A stretch of DNA of 64,000 bases from Thereva unica (Eukaryota > Arthropoda > Insecta > Diptera > Therevidae), in contig CATLJY010000105.1 of assembly GCA_949987705.1 (NCBI GenBank), forward strand, positions 124,001 to 188,000. Reading direction: 5' to 3'. Positions 20,521 to 31,386 of the stretch are shown one piece after another. The notes under the pieces are model-generated. The model saw nothing but the letters and a program-made list of their open reading frames with translations. It was not told where the DNA came from and searched no databases. The first letter of the stretch is position 1. Each line of letters opens with the position of its first letter. The position numbers were made by a program, and so were the translations under genes.

Positions 20521-21454
20521 GTCATGTTAGCCAACAACTTACAATTAAACGAGGAAGAAACTATCGAATATATAAACAAAGGAATAAATAGTCACGTCAT
20601 CAGAAACCAAGCTAAAATGCAGCAGTTTAAATCAAAAGAAGCAGTTTTAATATCACTATCAGGAGTGAAGCAAAAGGATTATATTACGCCAACGTCAGGA
20701 TCGACCCAGAAAAGACAAGAACTGGTGAAGAAGTGCTATATATGTGGGAAAAATGGTCATTTATCCAGCGAATGTAAAGGCAATTGGGCACCAGGTTCAT
20801 GTTTTGAATGCGGCGCTGGACAACATATAAGGAGAAACTGTCCGAAGTTAGCAGACCAGTCAGCAAAGACAGGAAAAGCAATGGAGAGTAAGAGGTCAGA
20901 TATTAATATAATAAGTGAAATTAAGGAAACAGATCCTCTTTGTAAAATTAAAATTCTTATAAATAATAGTAACAGTTCTAAATACGTATGGTATAATTGC
21001 GAAGGATTAATTGACACGGGTAGCTCAGTAAATTTAATCAAAAGAAAATTTGTTGGTACACTTGATGAAGGTGAAAAATTAGAGAAAAGGTTATATGGAA
21101 TAAATGGAACAGAGCTAGTGCCAATTGGTCATTTCACAACCTTTATTGATATTAACGAAGAAATATTTAAAATTAAGTTTTTAGTTGTCGACAATGCCAC
21201 CATGGTAGATGATGATTTAATTGGTAGACAATTTTTGAACGAGTCTGAGGTCAGATTGACAATTGGGAAAGAAAACAAATAATTCAAGTACGTCACCGTA
21301 TTGTTCTCCAATAGTTTTAGTTAGGAAAAAGAATAGTGAGGATTTGAGACTATGCATAGATTTTCGGACTTTAAATAAAGTTACAGTTAGGGAAAACTAT
21401 CCTTTACCTATTATGGAAGATTTAATTGACGGGCTTGAAGGAAAAAATATTTTC
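20521..21454 (+). pseudogene. gypsy A gag zinc knuckles, protease and start of RT
   Basis: Two CCHC-type knuckles (CYICGKNGHLSSEC and CFECGAGQHIRRNC) are followed by a retropepsin with LIDTGSSVNLI, the catalytic DTG. The frame shifts near 21280, and the RT then begins with SSTSPYCSPIVLVRKK and LRLCIDFRTLNKVTV. The RT is cut at 21454 by the LINE. The short frame before 20521 on this strand belongs to the Harbinger remnant. Confidence 0.85.
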
Positions 21455-21701
21455 ACTATATTGGATCAGTTCCCACTTGACATCAGTAACGAACGGTCGT
21501 ATTCCGCAAGTGCTCCGCAGCCAAATTATTTTTCCGCCACAGTCATAATTATCAAAAGTGCAGTTCTATCAAATTTCGCTCAGTTCACCTGTGCAAGTGA
21601 CAAAAGTGCAGTGTTATCATTTCCGCTCAGTGCACCGGTGCAAGTGAAATTTCTTGTTCACGTTTAGCAATCGGGGGCATGTGCCGTGTGCAAACGCGGC
21701 A

Positions 21702-23024
21702 ATGCTTATGAACTCGATTAACCCCAAAGACCCGATCGGAAAGACTAGTGCTTATGTAAGCAGTCCGCATAAAGTGCAAAATAATGTAAACGAACAAAAC
21801 CAAGAAATGGAAACCGAAGCTAGCAACAAGACAACAAAACCAGAGGGCAACGCTCCCACTGGGATCCAGCGATACTTCAACATCGTAGCCAGCGCCGATA
21901 AACGTAAACGTAGCCCTCCCAGCCCTAAGCCCGCAACAGCAGCAAAGATCCCTAAGACACAAATCGCCTCATCAAGTAACAGGTACGCCTTATTAGATGT
22001 TGATCTAGATAAACCTGCACCCCAATATAAACCGCCACCAATCTACATCCGCGAACAAAGCGGCAACGCTCTTATCAAAGGTATTAACGAAACTAGTGGT
22101 AAAGACTCCTACTACATAGTTGACCTAAAAAAGGGGGAAATCAAAGAAACAAAAGTACAAGTAAGTAACGAAGTAGCTTATACCCAAGTAGTTAACTGGC
22201 TTAACCGCAATGGAAAAAAATTTTATACCTATCAAATGAAAAGTGCAAAGGGGTTACGCGTAGTCCTAAAAGGTATAGACCACAACGTCGATACAAACGA
22301 AATCAAAAATGACCTAGAACAGCAAGGCTTCAAAATAAAATCAGTAAATAATATTTTTAACAAAAACAAACAGCCTCAACCAATGTTTAGAGTAGAACTG
22401 GAACCCGACTGCAGCAAACTCCCCAAAGGCAGAGTTCACCCCATATACGACGTTAAATTCGTCTTAAATCGCAAAATATCCGTAGAAGAGCCATATAAAA
22501 GATCTACCCCAATACAATGCCAAAACAGTCAGGAGTTTGGGCATTCAAAAACATACTGCAAACTAACTAGTGTCTGTGTAGCCTGTGGTGAAAGCCACCC
22601 GGTTAGCGAGTGTATCAAAAACAAGAATGATCCCAACCTAGAGAAATGCAGCAACTGCAATGGCAACCATACCGCAAATTACAGAGGCTGCCCAGTTTAC
22701 ACAACAATTAACCGCAGCAAAACCCAAATGAGCAGCAAGCATCCCCTCTCAAATCCGCCCCTAAACCAGCATACACCTACATATCAAAGCGCACCAACCT
22801 CAAACACCCCTGACATCCAACAATCAACGTACAACAACCCGAACACATATGCAAACGTACTCAAAAACAACCTCAATCAACAAACAGGCACACAACAGGA
22901 CAACATCATCCAAATCCTCATGGCTCTCTCTGCAAATATACAACAGCTAACCATAACAATGCAGCAGATGCAGAACACCCTAAATAAGCAAACAGATTTA
23001 CTAACTAAGATACTAACACCATGA
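21702..23024 (+). CDS. LINE ORF1, Gag-like nucleic-acid-binding protein
   Basis: I take the ATG at 21702 (a second lies at 21708), because upstream codons in frame include no ATG. The product is about 440 residues: a charged, disordered N-terminus, a central region with a KGLRVVLKGI strand pattern seen in Jockey Gag proteins, and three zinc-knuckle units near the C-terminal third. The second and third are regular (CVACGESHPVSEC, CSNCNGNHTANYRGC). The first reads CQNSQEFGHSKTYC, with serine where the second cysteine is expected. A Gln/Asn-rich tail follows. It should form RNA-protein particles with the element's RNA. Its stop overlaps the ORF2 start. Confidence 0.9.
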   Translation: MLMNSINPKDPIGKTSAYVSSPHKVQNNVNEQNQEMETEASNKTTKPEGNAPTGIQRYFNIVASADKRKRSPPSPKPATAAKIPKTQIASSSNRYALLDVDLDKPAPQYKPPPIYIREQSGNALIKGINETSGKDSYYIVDLKKGEIKETKVQVSNEVAYTQVVNWLNRNGKKFYTYQMKSAKGLRVVLKGIDHNVDTNEIKNDLEQQGFKIKSVNNIFNKNKQPQPMFRVELEPDCSKLPKGRVHPIYDVKFVLNRKISVEEPYKRSTPIQCQNSQEFGHSKTYCKLTSVCVACGESHPVSECIKNKNDPNLEKCSNCNGNHTANYRGCPVYTTINRSKTQMSSKHPLSNPPLNQHTPTYQSAPTSNTPDIQQSTYNNPNTYANVLKNNLNQQTGTQQDNIIQILMALSANIQQLTITMQQMQNTLNKQTDLLTKILTP

Positions 23025-25720
23025 ATCAACTAACAATAGCCCAATGGAACGCGAACGGCATTAAAAGCCATTTACTGGAATTAGAGCTCTTCATCAATAA
23101 CAACTCAATAGATATCATGCTTGTCTCTGAAACTCACTTAACCAGCAAAAATAAATGCAAAATTCCAGGTTTCAAATGCTACACTACCAACCACCCAGAA
23201 GACAAATCGCATGGCGGCACCGCAATATTTGTAAAAAATAGAATAAAACACCATCCAATTGTGAACAGCAAACACGATTATATACATTATACTGCAATCA
23301 ACATAAGTGAAACAACATCTAACTTCAACATAGCTGCAGTTTACTGCCCACCTAGGTTTCCTATATCTACAGCCCAATTCGACGCATTCTTTAACTCACT
23401 TGGCCCTCGTTTCTTGGCCATAGGCGACTACAATGCGAAATCCCCCCATTGGGGCGCTCGCCTCACAACACCTAAAGGCAATCAGCTCCTAAAGTCCATC
23501 TGCAAAAATAACCTGTCTTGTTCAGCCGGTGGTCTCCCCACATACTGGCCGACGGATAGAAAAAAAATTCCGGACATCATAGATTTCTGCGTTTATAAAA
23601 ACTTCAACCCCAACCAACTATCTGCCAAAACGACTTTGGACTTATCATCCGATCACGCTCCCACCATCTTCAACCTCACCAGCACTCCCGCATTCACCGC
23701 CAAACCTCAAGCCCTCACTAATTATAGAACAAACTGGACCAAATACCAAAAACTAATGGAAAAATCATTCTGCCCACACATTAACCTAAAATCAAAAGCA
23801 GATATTGACAACGCTTTGAACTACCTAAATCACACCATCAAAGAATGCGCAGAGATCGCGACGCCAGCAACAAGGGAACTACCTCCTGACAGAACACCAA
23901 ACCATCTCAATAAGCCTACACTGGATCTGCTAAAAATCAAAAGAAAAGCCAAAGCTAGATGGCAACAAACTAGATCTCCCGAAGCTAAAAGTGCACTAAA
24001 CCAAGCCACTAGGTCTCTCAAGGCCAAAATTGCGATGGACAAAAACGAAGGCATTAAGGAGTTCGTATCTGGGCTAAACCACCTCCCAGACACTAATTAT
24101 TCTATCTGGAAGGTCACAAAACGCATAAGTAAACCTATCCTCCCGGACTCCCCAATCAGGAACACCGATGGAAATTGGGTTACAAGCCCAGAAGAAAAAG
24201 CGGAAAAATTCGCACAGCATCTGGCCAAAGTTTTTAAACCTATTATTACAGCACAACCTAACAATCAAACCAATAGTAGTACAAGTACCTCAAGACCAAT
24301 AAAATTCACTATTAAGGACGTCCATTCAAAGATAGCAAACATCAACCCAGCTAAATCACCGGGACACGACGGAATCACAGGCAGACTTATCAGAGCTCTT
24401 CCTATGTCTAGCATTCTCGGAATTACACACATATTCAACGCTATACTTCGTCTTAATTATTTCCCTGATACCTGGAAAATGTCCAATATTATCATCATAC
24501 CCAAACCTGGCAAGGACAAAACCAAAATTGACTCCTACAGACCAATCAGCCTACTACCTATACTATCAAAAATATTCGAAAAACTCCTATTAGAAAAAAT
24601 CCAAACGGCACTAAAGTCTCGCCAAATCATACCAGATCATCAATTCGGCTTTCGCAACAACCACAGCACTATTGAACAGGTTCACAAGATAGTCAACGAA
24701 ATCAAAACAGCATTTGAAGGTAAAAAATACTGCGTAGGACTATTTCTCGATGTGGCACAGGCCTTTGACAAGGTTTGGCATGAAGGACTGCTGCTCAAAA
24801 CAGAAAAATTACTCCCACCCAAATTCCATGGTATTCTAAATAGCTATATCAAAGGTAGACACTTTAGAGTAAAATACAACAACCATCTTAGCAAACCATA
24901 TCCGATCCAAGCAGGCGTACCCCAAGGTAGTGTGCTAGGCCCAACACTCTACCTAATGTATACAGCAGACTTACCAACAAATAGGCACTTCATAACCACC
25001 ACTTTTGCCGATGACACCGCTATCCTTATAACCCATCCGAATCCACAAACTGCACGCAGAGAGCTCCAAACCCACGTAGACCAAATAATAGCCTGGGCAG
25101 ATAAATGGGGTATCAAACTCAACGAAAAAAAATGTGAGCAGATTACCTTCACTCTAAGAACAGCCACTTGTAAGCCTATCCTAATCAACAATAAACCGGT
25201 AACAACCAAGAACGAGGTCAGATACCTAGGGCTACACCTAGATAGAAGACTTACGTGGAAATCGCACATAAACAAAAAGTGCGAACAGCTAAAACTAGCC
25301 TTCAATAACCTCTACTGGCTACTTCATAAAAACTCTAAACTGGGGTTAGACACGAAAATTGCATTATACAAAGCCATTCTAAAACCCATATGGACCTATG
25401 GACTCCAGCTATGGGGTGCAACAAAAACATCCAACCTGGGCAAAGTGCAACGTGCCCAGACAAAAATCATCAGAGCTATTCTAGGTGCCCCAAGATACGT
25501 ACGCAATGAAATACTGCTAAATGACACAAATTTAAACACAGTTGAACAAGAAGCTGCCAAGCTCAGCAGGAACTACACAGCACGTTTGGCCATTCACCCC
25601 AACATTACAGCAAGACAAATTTTAAGGTCAAGCAAATTCCGCCGGCTTAAGCGATGTGACCCTCTGGAAATCCCATATAAACTCACCACTCTGCAATCCA
25701 CCTCCAGTAACAATGGGTAA
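23021..25720 (+). CDS. LINE ORF2, AP endonuclease and reverse transcriptase
   Basis: The 899-residue frame is intact. The N-terminal AP-like endonuclease (about 1-230) shows QWNANGI, SETHLT, IGDYNAKSPHWG and SSDHAPT. The RT domain (about 440-740) shows the fingers motif SYRPISLLPILSK, FLDVAQAFDKVWH, AGVPQGSVLGPTLY and the catalytic FADDTAI. No RNase H domain is apparent after it. The gene starts at the A of ATGA, which is also the stop of ORF1, so it is probably translated by termination-reinitiation. It drives target-primed reverse transcription. Domain order and motifs fit the Jockey group. Confidence 0.95.
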   Translation: MNQLTIAQWNANGIKSHLLELELFINNNSIDIMLVSETHLTSKNKCKIPGFKCYTTNHPEDKSHGGTAIFVKNRIKHHPIVNSKHDYIHYTAINISETTSNFNIAAVYCPPRFPISTAQFDAFFNSLGPRFLAIGDYNAKSPHWGARLTTPKGNQLLKSICKNNLSCSAGGLPTYWPTDRKKIPDIIDFCVYKNFNPNQLSAKTTLDLSSDHAPTIFNLTSTPAFTAKPQALTNYRTNWTKYQKLMEKSFCPHINLKSKADIDNALNYLNHTIKECAEIATPATRELPPDRTPNHLNKPTLDLLKIKRKAKARWQQTRSPEAKSALNQATRSLKAKIAMDKNEGIKEFVSGLNHLPDTNYSIWKVTKRISKPILPDSPIRNTDGNWVTSPEEKAEKFAQHLAKVFKPIITAQPNNQTNSSTSTSRPIKFTIKDVHSKIANINPAKSPGHDGITGRLIRALPMSSILGITHIFNAILRLNYFPDTWKMSNIIIIPKPGKDKTKIDSYRPISLLPILSKIFEKLLLEKIQTALKSRQIIPDHQFGFRNNHSTIEQVHKIVNEIKTAFEGKKYCVGLFLDVAQAFDKVWHEGLLLKTEKLLPPKFHGILNSYIKGRHFRVKYNNHLSKPYPIQAGVPQGSVLGPTLYLMYTADLPTNRHFITTTFADDTAILITHPNPQTARRELQTHVDQIIAWADKWGIKLNEKKCEQITFTLRTATCKPILINNKPVTTKNEVRYLGLHLDRRLTWKSHINKKCEQLKLAFNNLYWLLHKNSKLGLDTKIALYKAILKPIWTYGLQLWGATKTSNLGKVQRAQTKIIRAILGAPRYVRNEILLNDTNLNTVEQEAAKLSRNYTARLAIHPNITARQILRSSKFRRLKRCDPLEIPYKLTTLQSTSSNNG

Positions 25721-25940
25721 CCATCAAACAAAACAGGTAGACAACACCGGGGAGATCATCAACTCTGTGGTGGTTAGCCCCGTCGATATAAACTCGACAC
25801 GGATCGAGACAACTCTAATTATACTCACCGCCCTTGTCGGGACCAACTTGGTATACCAGCTCTACAAGGACTATAGACGGTCGCTAAAGAGGAAATACCA
25901 GGGCAATGGGACTTCCAACTGTTCTGGGAACTGCGCCTAA
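25713..25940 (+). CDS. small third LINE ORF, predicted N-myristoylated membrane protein
   Basis: The 75-residue frame starts with ATG at 25713, eight bases before the ORF2 stop ends, so the two genes overlap as ORF1 and ORF2 do. The protein begins MGNHQTK, a good N-myristoylation context (Gly2, Thr6, Lys7). A hydrophobic span (TTLIILTALVGTNLVYQL, about 33-50) could cross a membrane, followed at once by a basic patch (YRRSLKRKY). The tail has two cysteines. I know of no assigned function. It could tether the RNA-protein particle to membranes or be spared by chance. Evidence is limited to position, frame and features. Confidence 0.6.
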   Translation: MGNHQTKQVDNTGEIINSVVVSPVDINSTRIETTLIILTALVGTNLVYQLYKDYRRSLKRKYQGNGTSNCSGNCA

Positions 25941-26111
25941 CACCACCAGCAAAGGAAATCAGTTTCCTCGTGATACCAATTAACTGTCCGCACTGGCGAA
26001 ATAGTTAATAATTGTACTAGTTTTTAAGAATTGATGTAACTTATGCTAGAGGCCATGTGAGGCCTAATACATAAATAACAATAAAGGTTTTTCAAAAAAA
26101 AAAAAAAAAAA

Positions 26112-26466
26112 ACTATATTGGATCTGAAGAGCGGATTTCATCAGATTAAAATGTCCCATGAATCAATTAAATATACTATATATAACTCCGTTAGGTCAGT
26201 ACGAATACTTGCGAGTTCCATTTGGGTTGAAGAACGCACCGTCGCGTCGGTTTTCCAAAGGGTCGTGGAATTAATATTTAAAGATTTAATTCGAGAAGGG
26301 AAGATAGTTATTTATGTTGACGATATATTAATAGCTACAGAAAATATGAAAGAGCACCTATTGATACTAGAAGAGGTTTTACAGATTTTATCCGATAATG
26401 TGTTAGAACTTAATGTATCGAAGTGTAAGTTTATGCTTGAAGAAGTGGATTTCTTGGGATATAATA
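26112..26466 (+). pseudogene. gypsy A RT, middle part
   Basis: It continues the RT domain after the LINE (LKSGFHQIKM), then slips out of and back into frame between about 26165 and 26255. The catalytic YVDDILIA and the DFLGYN end of the palm are present. It stops at 26466, where element B inserted in the AATA target. The RT resumes at 36639. Confidence 0.88.
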
Positions 26467-26737
26467 TGTAACAGCATAATGGCGCGATAAAATAGTGGGC
26501 GCCACTTATGCGAGGTATTACCCCCTTAGCCACAAGCCTGGAAAAGCATGACCAAGGAGCCAATACCATACATAAGAAATGAAAAGAAAATCCGGAACTC
26601 CTACGCCGGCCACACGGAGTTATCTAGCTCGCCGGAGGGGTCGTGGGGTGTGTGGCCGGGGCTTACCGCGGTTGGTTCACCACTTACCTGTGCCAGTGCA
26701 ATCCTGAATTCCACCTCCATCCTTCGCCGGACATCAC

Positions 26738-28074
26738 CTGAGCCTCGTCAAACCCTGAAAAGAAATGATCCCCCCTCAACCATTCCACAAAAAAATTTAC
26801 CACCTGGACATTCTAATATTTACAATCCTTTAATAAATCTGTAAACATCAACACAAACATTACATTGAAAACTTAACAACCACGACACTGATTAGCTGCC
26901 CGTGTCAAATATTAACAATTAACTGATCAAATACAAAACATAAGTGTTACGTTATTTTAGGGACATGTGTATGAAGGACAACAATAAAGCGCGCAGTACT
27001 GGCCAATACTCCTCGCTTTGTACAAACGATATTACAACCAACAGAATCACTTAGAGGAAAAACAAATTTCCCGGAACCAACAAAGAATAAAATATTTCCG
27101 ACAAGGAGCAACACAAATTCACAAATAATTATAAAGAAGATTATAAAGTTAATACTAACTACCATTAAAATTATTATTTTAGTAATAATTTTTTTTTAAA
27201 TTAAAGCAAAAAGAAAATTTTTGTTATTTTATTTTGTGTATTTTTTTTGTGTGTTTTTTTTTTTTTTGTTCTTCTGATCCAGCTGGTGTGGATGCACTAT
27301 AGGTATTGGCTTAATTACCTGACTATCGAACGGTATATCAATTGGTATTAATGGAATATACAGTTCCTCCTTTATACTAGTGTCTGCTGTTTTATAAATA
27401 TCATCTAATTTTCCGGCAACTTTTTTTTATTTAAACCATATTCGAGTAATTTTGGATAATCTTCGGTCTGTTCTCCACCCCCCCCCCCCCCCCCCCCGGT
27501 CTTCTGGTTTTATACCTGTTACTTCGTCCACCAACTCTCCATTGCCTTCCGCCATTTCTCTACACGTTTTTCCCGTTTTTGCTGAAATTTTGGTGACAGA
27601 TAAACGAAAAGTATTATAAACACAGGGTCTTTCCCCTTAAATAAATAAAACAGTTTGTACAGATTAACACCAATCCGCACTAAATAAAAACGAACTCGCT
27701 GTTATAAATTTTTGTGCGTTTTTTTTTTACTTTTTTTTTTTAAATTCTAACCACGTAAAACACTGAAATATGTATATCCTGTTTTATAAACTAAAGGGCA
27801 AAACGCAATTTTTGTATTGCTGGTATCCTTTTCGGTACTTTCAAATTTCTCCAAATTCTTTTCTTATTTGTTAATTTTTTTGTGCTTATTTTTTCTTGTA
27901 TTTTCGACTAGAATTCACAGCACCGAAATAGTCCTGATTGTTGCTAATTCGAAACGAAATTTTTATTTTTTTGCAAATGAACTGAATAATGAAGGTTTTT
28001 GTCTTCCAGCCAGTCGTATGTGTTCAAAACTGATTTTTTCCTTTTTTTATTTTATCTTAAATTTTTCCGAACAA
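26738..28074 (+). repeat. left copy of repeat R (LTR body of element B)
   Basis: About 1.34 kb, nearly identical to 30801-31185 plus 35519-36477, with a few substitutions and small differences in homopolymer length. It includes a run of about 22 C (from near 27475) and long T tracts. The 271 bp before it (26467-26737) are unique to this copy. Confidence 0.9.
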
Positions 28075-30563
28075 TCCCGTCTCACCCGCTGTACAACAGC
28101 TGATGTATGGTGAGTTAGACAGGATGTTGTCGCTGGGGGTGATTGAGCCATCAAATAGTCCCTGGAGTTCTCCAGTGGTGTTGGTTCGTAAACCAGGTAA
28201 GGTCCGCCTGTGCCTTGACTCTCGCAAGGTCAATAGTGTCACTGTCAAGGACGCCTACCCTCTTCCACACATTGATGGTCTTCTTGGTCGTCTTCAAGAC
28301 ACCAAGTTCATCACGAGCTTAGACCTTAAAGACGCTTTCTGGCAAATCCCTTTAGAGAAGAAGTCGCGAGAGCGGACAGCTTTTACTGTCCCTGGTCGTC
28401 CACTGTACCAGTTCACAGTTATGCCTTTCGGCTTATGTAACGCCCCACAGCGCATGTGTCGCTTGATGGATAAAGCCATCCCGGGCCATTTACGTGAAAA
28501 CGTTTTTGTCTATCTGGACGACCTGCTCACTGTGTCACCTGACTTTGACTCCCACCTAAAGCTTTTGGACGAAGTGGCCAGCTGTCTCCGTCGTGCGGGG
28601 TTAACCATCAATTTATCTAAAAGCAAATTTTGCGTGACTGAAGTCAAGTATCTCGGCTTCATAATTGGTGATGGGACTCTGAAAACCGATCCTAACAAGG
28701 TGACGGCCATCATGGACTTCCCAACTCCGAAGTCTCATAAGCAGACCCGGAGGTTTTTGGGAATGACCGGATGGTATCAGCGTTTTATACCCAATTATGC
28801 TAGCGTGGCTTCTCCAATCACGGATTGTTTGAAGTCTAAATCTTTTAGTTGGACTGATGAGGCCCAGCAGGCGTTCGAGACCTTGAAAAAGCTGATGACG
28901 GAAGCTCCTCTTTTAGTCACTCCAGATTTTTCTAAGCCTTTCTATATTCAGTGCGATGCCAGCAGAACTGGTGTAGGTAGTGTGCTTTTTCAAAAGGACA
29001 TGGATGGAGGAGAACATCCGATTGCTTATATGTCCAAGAAATTGAACGGAGCACAACGGAACTACACCATTACTGAGCTCGAATGCTACGCAGCCGTGCT
29101 GAGTATAAAAAAGTTTAGAGCGTATGTTGAGGGACAGACTTTCACGGTCATTACTGACCATGCAAGTCTAAAATGGCTCATGGGCCAGAAGGAGCTTAAC
29201 GGCCGGTTAGCCCGGTGGAGTCTTAAGCTTCAGGGGTTCGACTTTACAATCGAACACCGTAAAGGCACCCACAATGTGGTTCCCGATGCCTTGTCACGCA
29301 TGGATTGCGTTGACGAATTGTCCTTGTGTTTCGACGTGGACTTAAATGCCCCGTCTTTCAAGTCCCCTGAATATCTTCGTCTGGGTGATAGCCTCAGGCA
29401 AGCCTCACCGCAGCTACCAGACCTGCGAGTTAAAGATGGGTACGTTTTCAAGCGTACATCACCACGTACTGGAAACCCGATTGCTGACGACCTGACATGG
29501 AAGTTGTGGATTCCGATGGAATTGACCGCGTCGCTCGTCGAATCGTATCATTCGCCTCCCCAAGCCTCGCATGGTGGAGTAGGGAAAACCCTAGCCCGAT
29601 TGCGATGCAAGTACTTTTGGCCAGGTATGGCAAAACAAGTTCGGGAATTCATCGCCAAGTGTGAGGTCTGCAAGACCACCAAAGCCCCCAGTTCAGTACT
29701 TCGACCACCTATGGGAAACCCCATGGATGTGTCGAGGCCGTTCCAATTTTTATACGTCGATTTCTTAGGTCCTTATCCCAGGTCGAAGAAAGGCCACACG
29801 GCAGTATTTGTTGTATTGGATGCATTCACCAAGTTTGTCTTCCTGCACCCCGTGTCCGCTGAGACCACGGCGGTGTCCGTCAAGTTTCTTGAGCAAACGA
29901 TTTTCCATACCTATGGAGTCCCTGAAACAGTCTTCTCCGACAATGGTCGGCAATTCACCTCCAAGGAGTTTGCTAAATTACTACAGGATTATGGCGTACA
30001 ACATGTGCGCACCGCTGTATATTCGCCGCACCCCAACGCTTCCGAGCGGGTGAATAGGTCCGTCCTCGCCGCCATTAGGGTGTATTTAAAGGAGGATCAT
30101 CGTGAGTGGGATAGACATCTGTCGTCCATAGAATGTGCTCTTCGTAGTACCCACCACGAGGCGATCGGCATGTCCCCGTATCAGGCCCTGTTTGGTAGCC
30201 ACATGATCCTGCACGGATCAGCATATCCAGTCCTGAAGAAACTGAACGTTTTCCAGGAGGGCGACATAGCTTTCTTGCCATTGACGGACAAAATGCAGAT
30301 GCTTCGAGAACTTAGCCGCCGCACACTCCAGACATAAAATTCGATACAATTTACGGTGCCGTGTGGGCAGTTTTCGTCCGGGAGATGAGGTTTACCGGAG
30401 GACTTTCTGGGTGAGTAACCGAGCGAGTCGTTTCAGCGCCAAGTTGGCACCCCGGTTCTTGAAAGCTCGGATACGGAAGAAAGTTGGAACTAGCTTGTAC
30501 GAGCTGGAGGATTTGGGCGGTAACAGCATAGGTGTTTATCACGCTAAAGACTTACGGCCATGA
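28075..30563 (+). pseudogene. pol: gypsy-type pol (RT-RNase H-integrase) inside element B
   Basis: One long frame to 30337, then a frameshift near 30310-30340, after which the integrase tail continues to 30563. The RT begins directly at the junction with R and shows VIEPSNSPWSSPVVLVRK, LDLKDAFWQI, PFGLCNAPQ and YLDDLLT (YLDD, where many gypsy RTs have YVDD or YIDD). RNase H has TVITDHASL and PDALSRM. The integrase has the HHCC finger, YVDFLGPYP, FSDNGRQF and HPNASERVNRS. It is richer in GC than its surroundings. Gag, protease and the RT start are absent. It either belongs to B or was captured by it. Confidence 0.88.
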
Positions 30564-30800
30564 AGTGTCATCGAAGCAAGCGCTCTTCTGAGTAGCCCTA
30601 AGAAGGCATCTCGCCGGCTTCACCGGTTAATGATAGGGTACCCGGCGTGGTCCGCTTAGGTAGCTTCCCTAGCGGATGGTACACCTCCTTGTTTCTCTTG
30701 GCCGTCTGGGGCCAAGCTTTGATGAAGTAATCATCCGGATCTGCCAGACCAGACACCACCATGGTATTCTTTTACTCTTCGGTCAGTCTGGAGAAGGTCT
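30564..30800 (+). other. non-coding 3' region of the pol fragment
   Basis: About 240 bp of GC-richer sequence between the pol stop and the right R copy. No polypurine tract or LTR start is obvious at the junction, as would be expected for an intact LTR element. Confidence 0.6.
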
Positions 30801-31185
30801 CTGAGCCTCGTCAAACCCTGAAAAGAAATGATCCCCCCTCAACCATTCCACAAAAAAATTTACCACCTGGACATTCTAATATTTACAATCCTTTAATAAA
30901 TCTGTAAACATCAACACAAACATTACATTGAAAACTTAACAACCACGACACTGATTAGCTGCCCGTGTCATATATTAACAATTAACTGATCAAATACAAA
31001 ACATAAGTGTTACGTTATTTTAGGGACATGTGTATGAAGGACAACAATAAAGCGCGCAGTACTGGCCAATACTCCTCGCTTTGTACAAACGATATTACAA
31101 CCAACAGAATCACTTAGAGGAAAAACAAATTTCCCGGAACCAACAAAGAATAAAATATTTCCGACAAGGAGCAACACAAATTCAC

Positions 31186-31312
31186 TATTAATATGTACAT
31201 ATGGTAATATCTTACTGTAGTATAAATAGTAAATGTAATGACTTACTGTAGTATACATAATAAAAAAATAATATCAGTTAGCCATGATGAACAAAAGTAA
31301 CGAGTTTTAATA
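31186..31312 (+). repeat. Copia 5' LTR
   Basis: 127 bp, identical to 35387-35513. The ends TATTAA/TTAATA are an inverted pair in place of the usual TG/CA. It should contain the element promoter. Confidence 0.95.
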
Positions 31313-31330
31313 GGTTATGGGCCATCTGTT
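31313..31330 (+). promoter_or_regulatory. Copia primer-binding site
   Basis: GGTTATGGGCC lies directly after the 5' LTR. It resembles the Drosophila copia primer site, which pairs with an internal part of initiator tRNA-Met and not with the 3' end. The likeness is from memory. Confidence 0.65.
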
Positions 31331-31386
31331 AAAAAAATAAAATTAAAAAAAAATATAAGTGAAATATTGTTATTTTTTACGTAATT

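Larger units (their letters stand above)
21468..26111 (+). mobile_element. full-length Jockey-type LINE with poly(A) tail
   Basis: The 4.6-kb element is flanked by a 13-bp target duplication, ACTATATTGGATC, at 21455-21467 and 26112-26124. It ends in AATAAA (26080-26085) and a poly(A) run. It carries a Gag-like ORF1, an endonuclease/RT ORF2 that overlaps ORF1 by ATGA, and a small third frame overlapping the ORF2 stop. All three frames are open, so it may be recently active. It sits inside the RT domain of gypsy A. Confidence 0.95.

Noticed and set aside
27817..28113. 98-codon hydrophobic frame in repeat R, also present at 36219-36593
   Set aside because: It comes from T-rich LTR sequence, its end differs between copies because it runs into other DNA, and its apparent membrane character follows from base composition.
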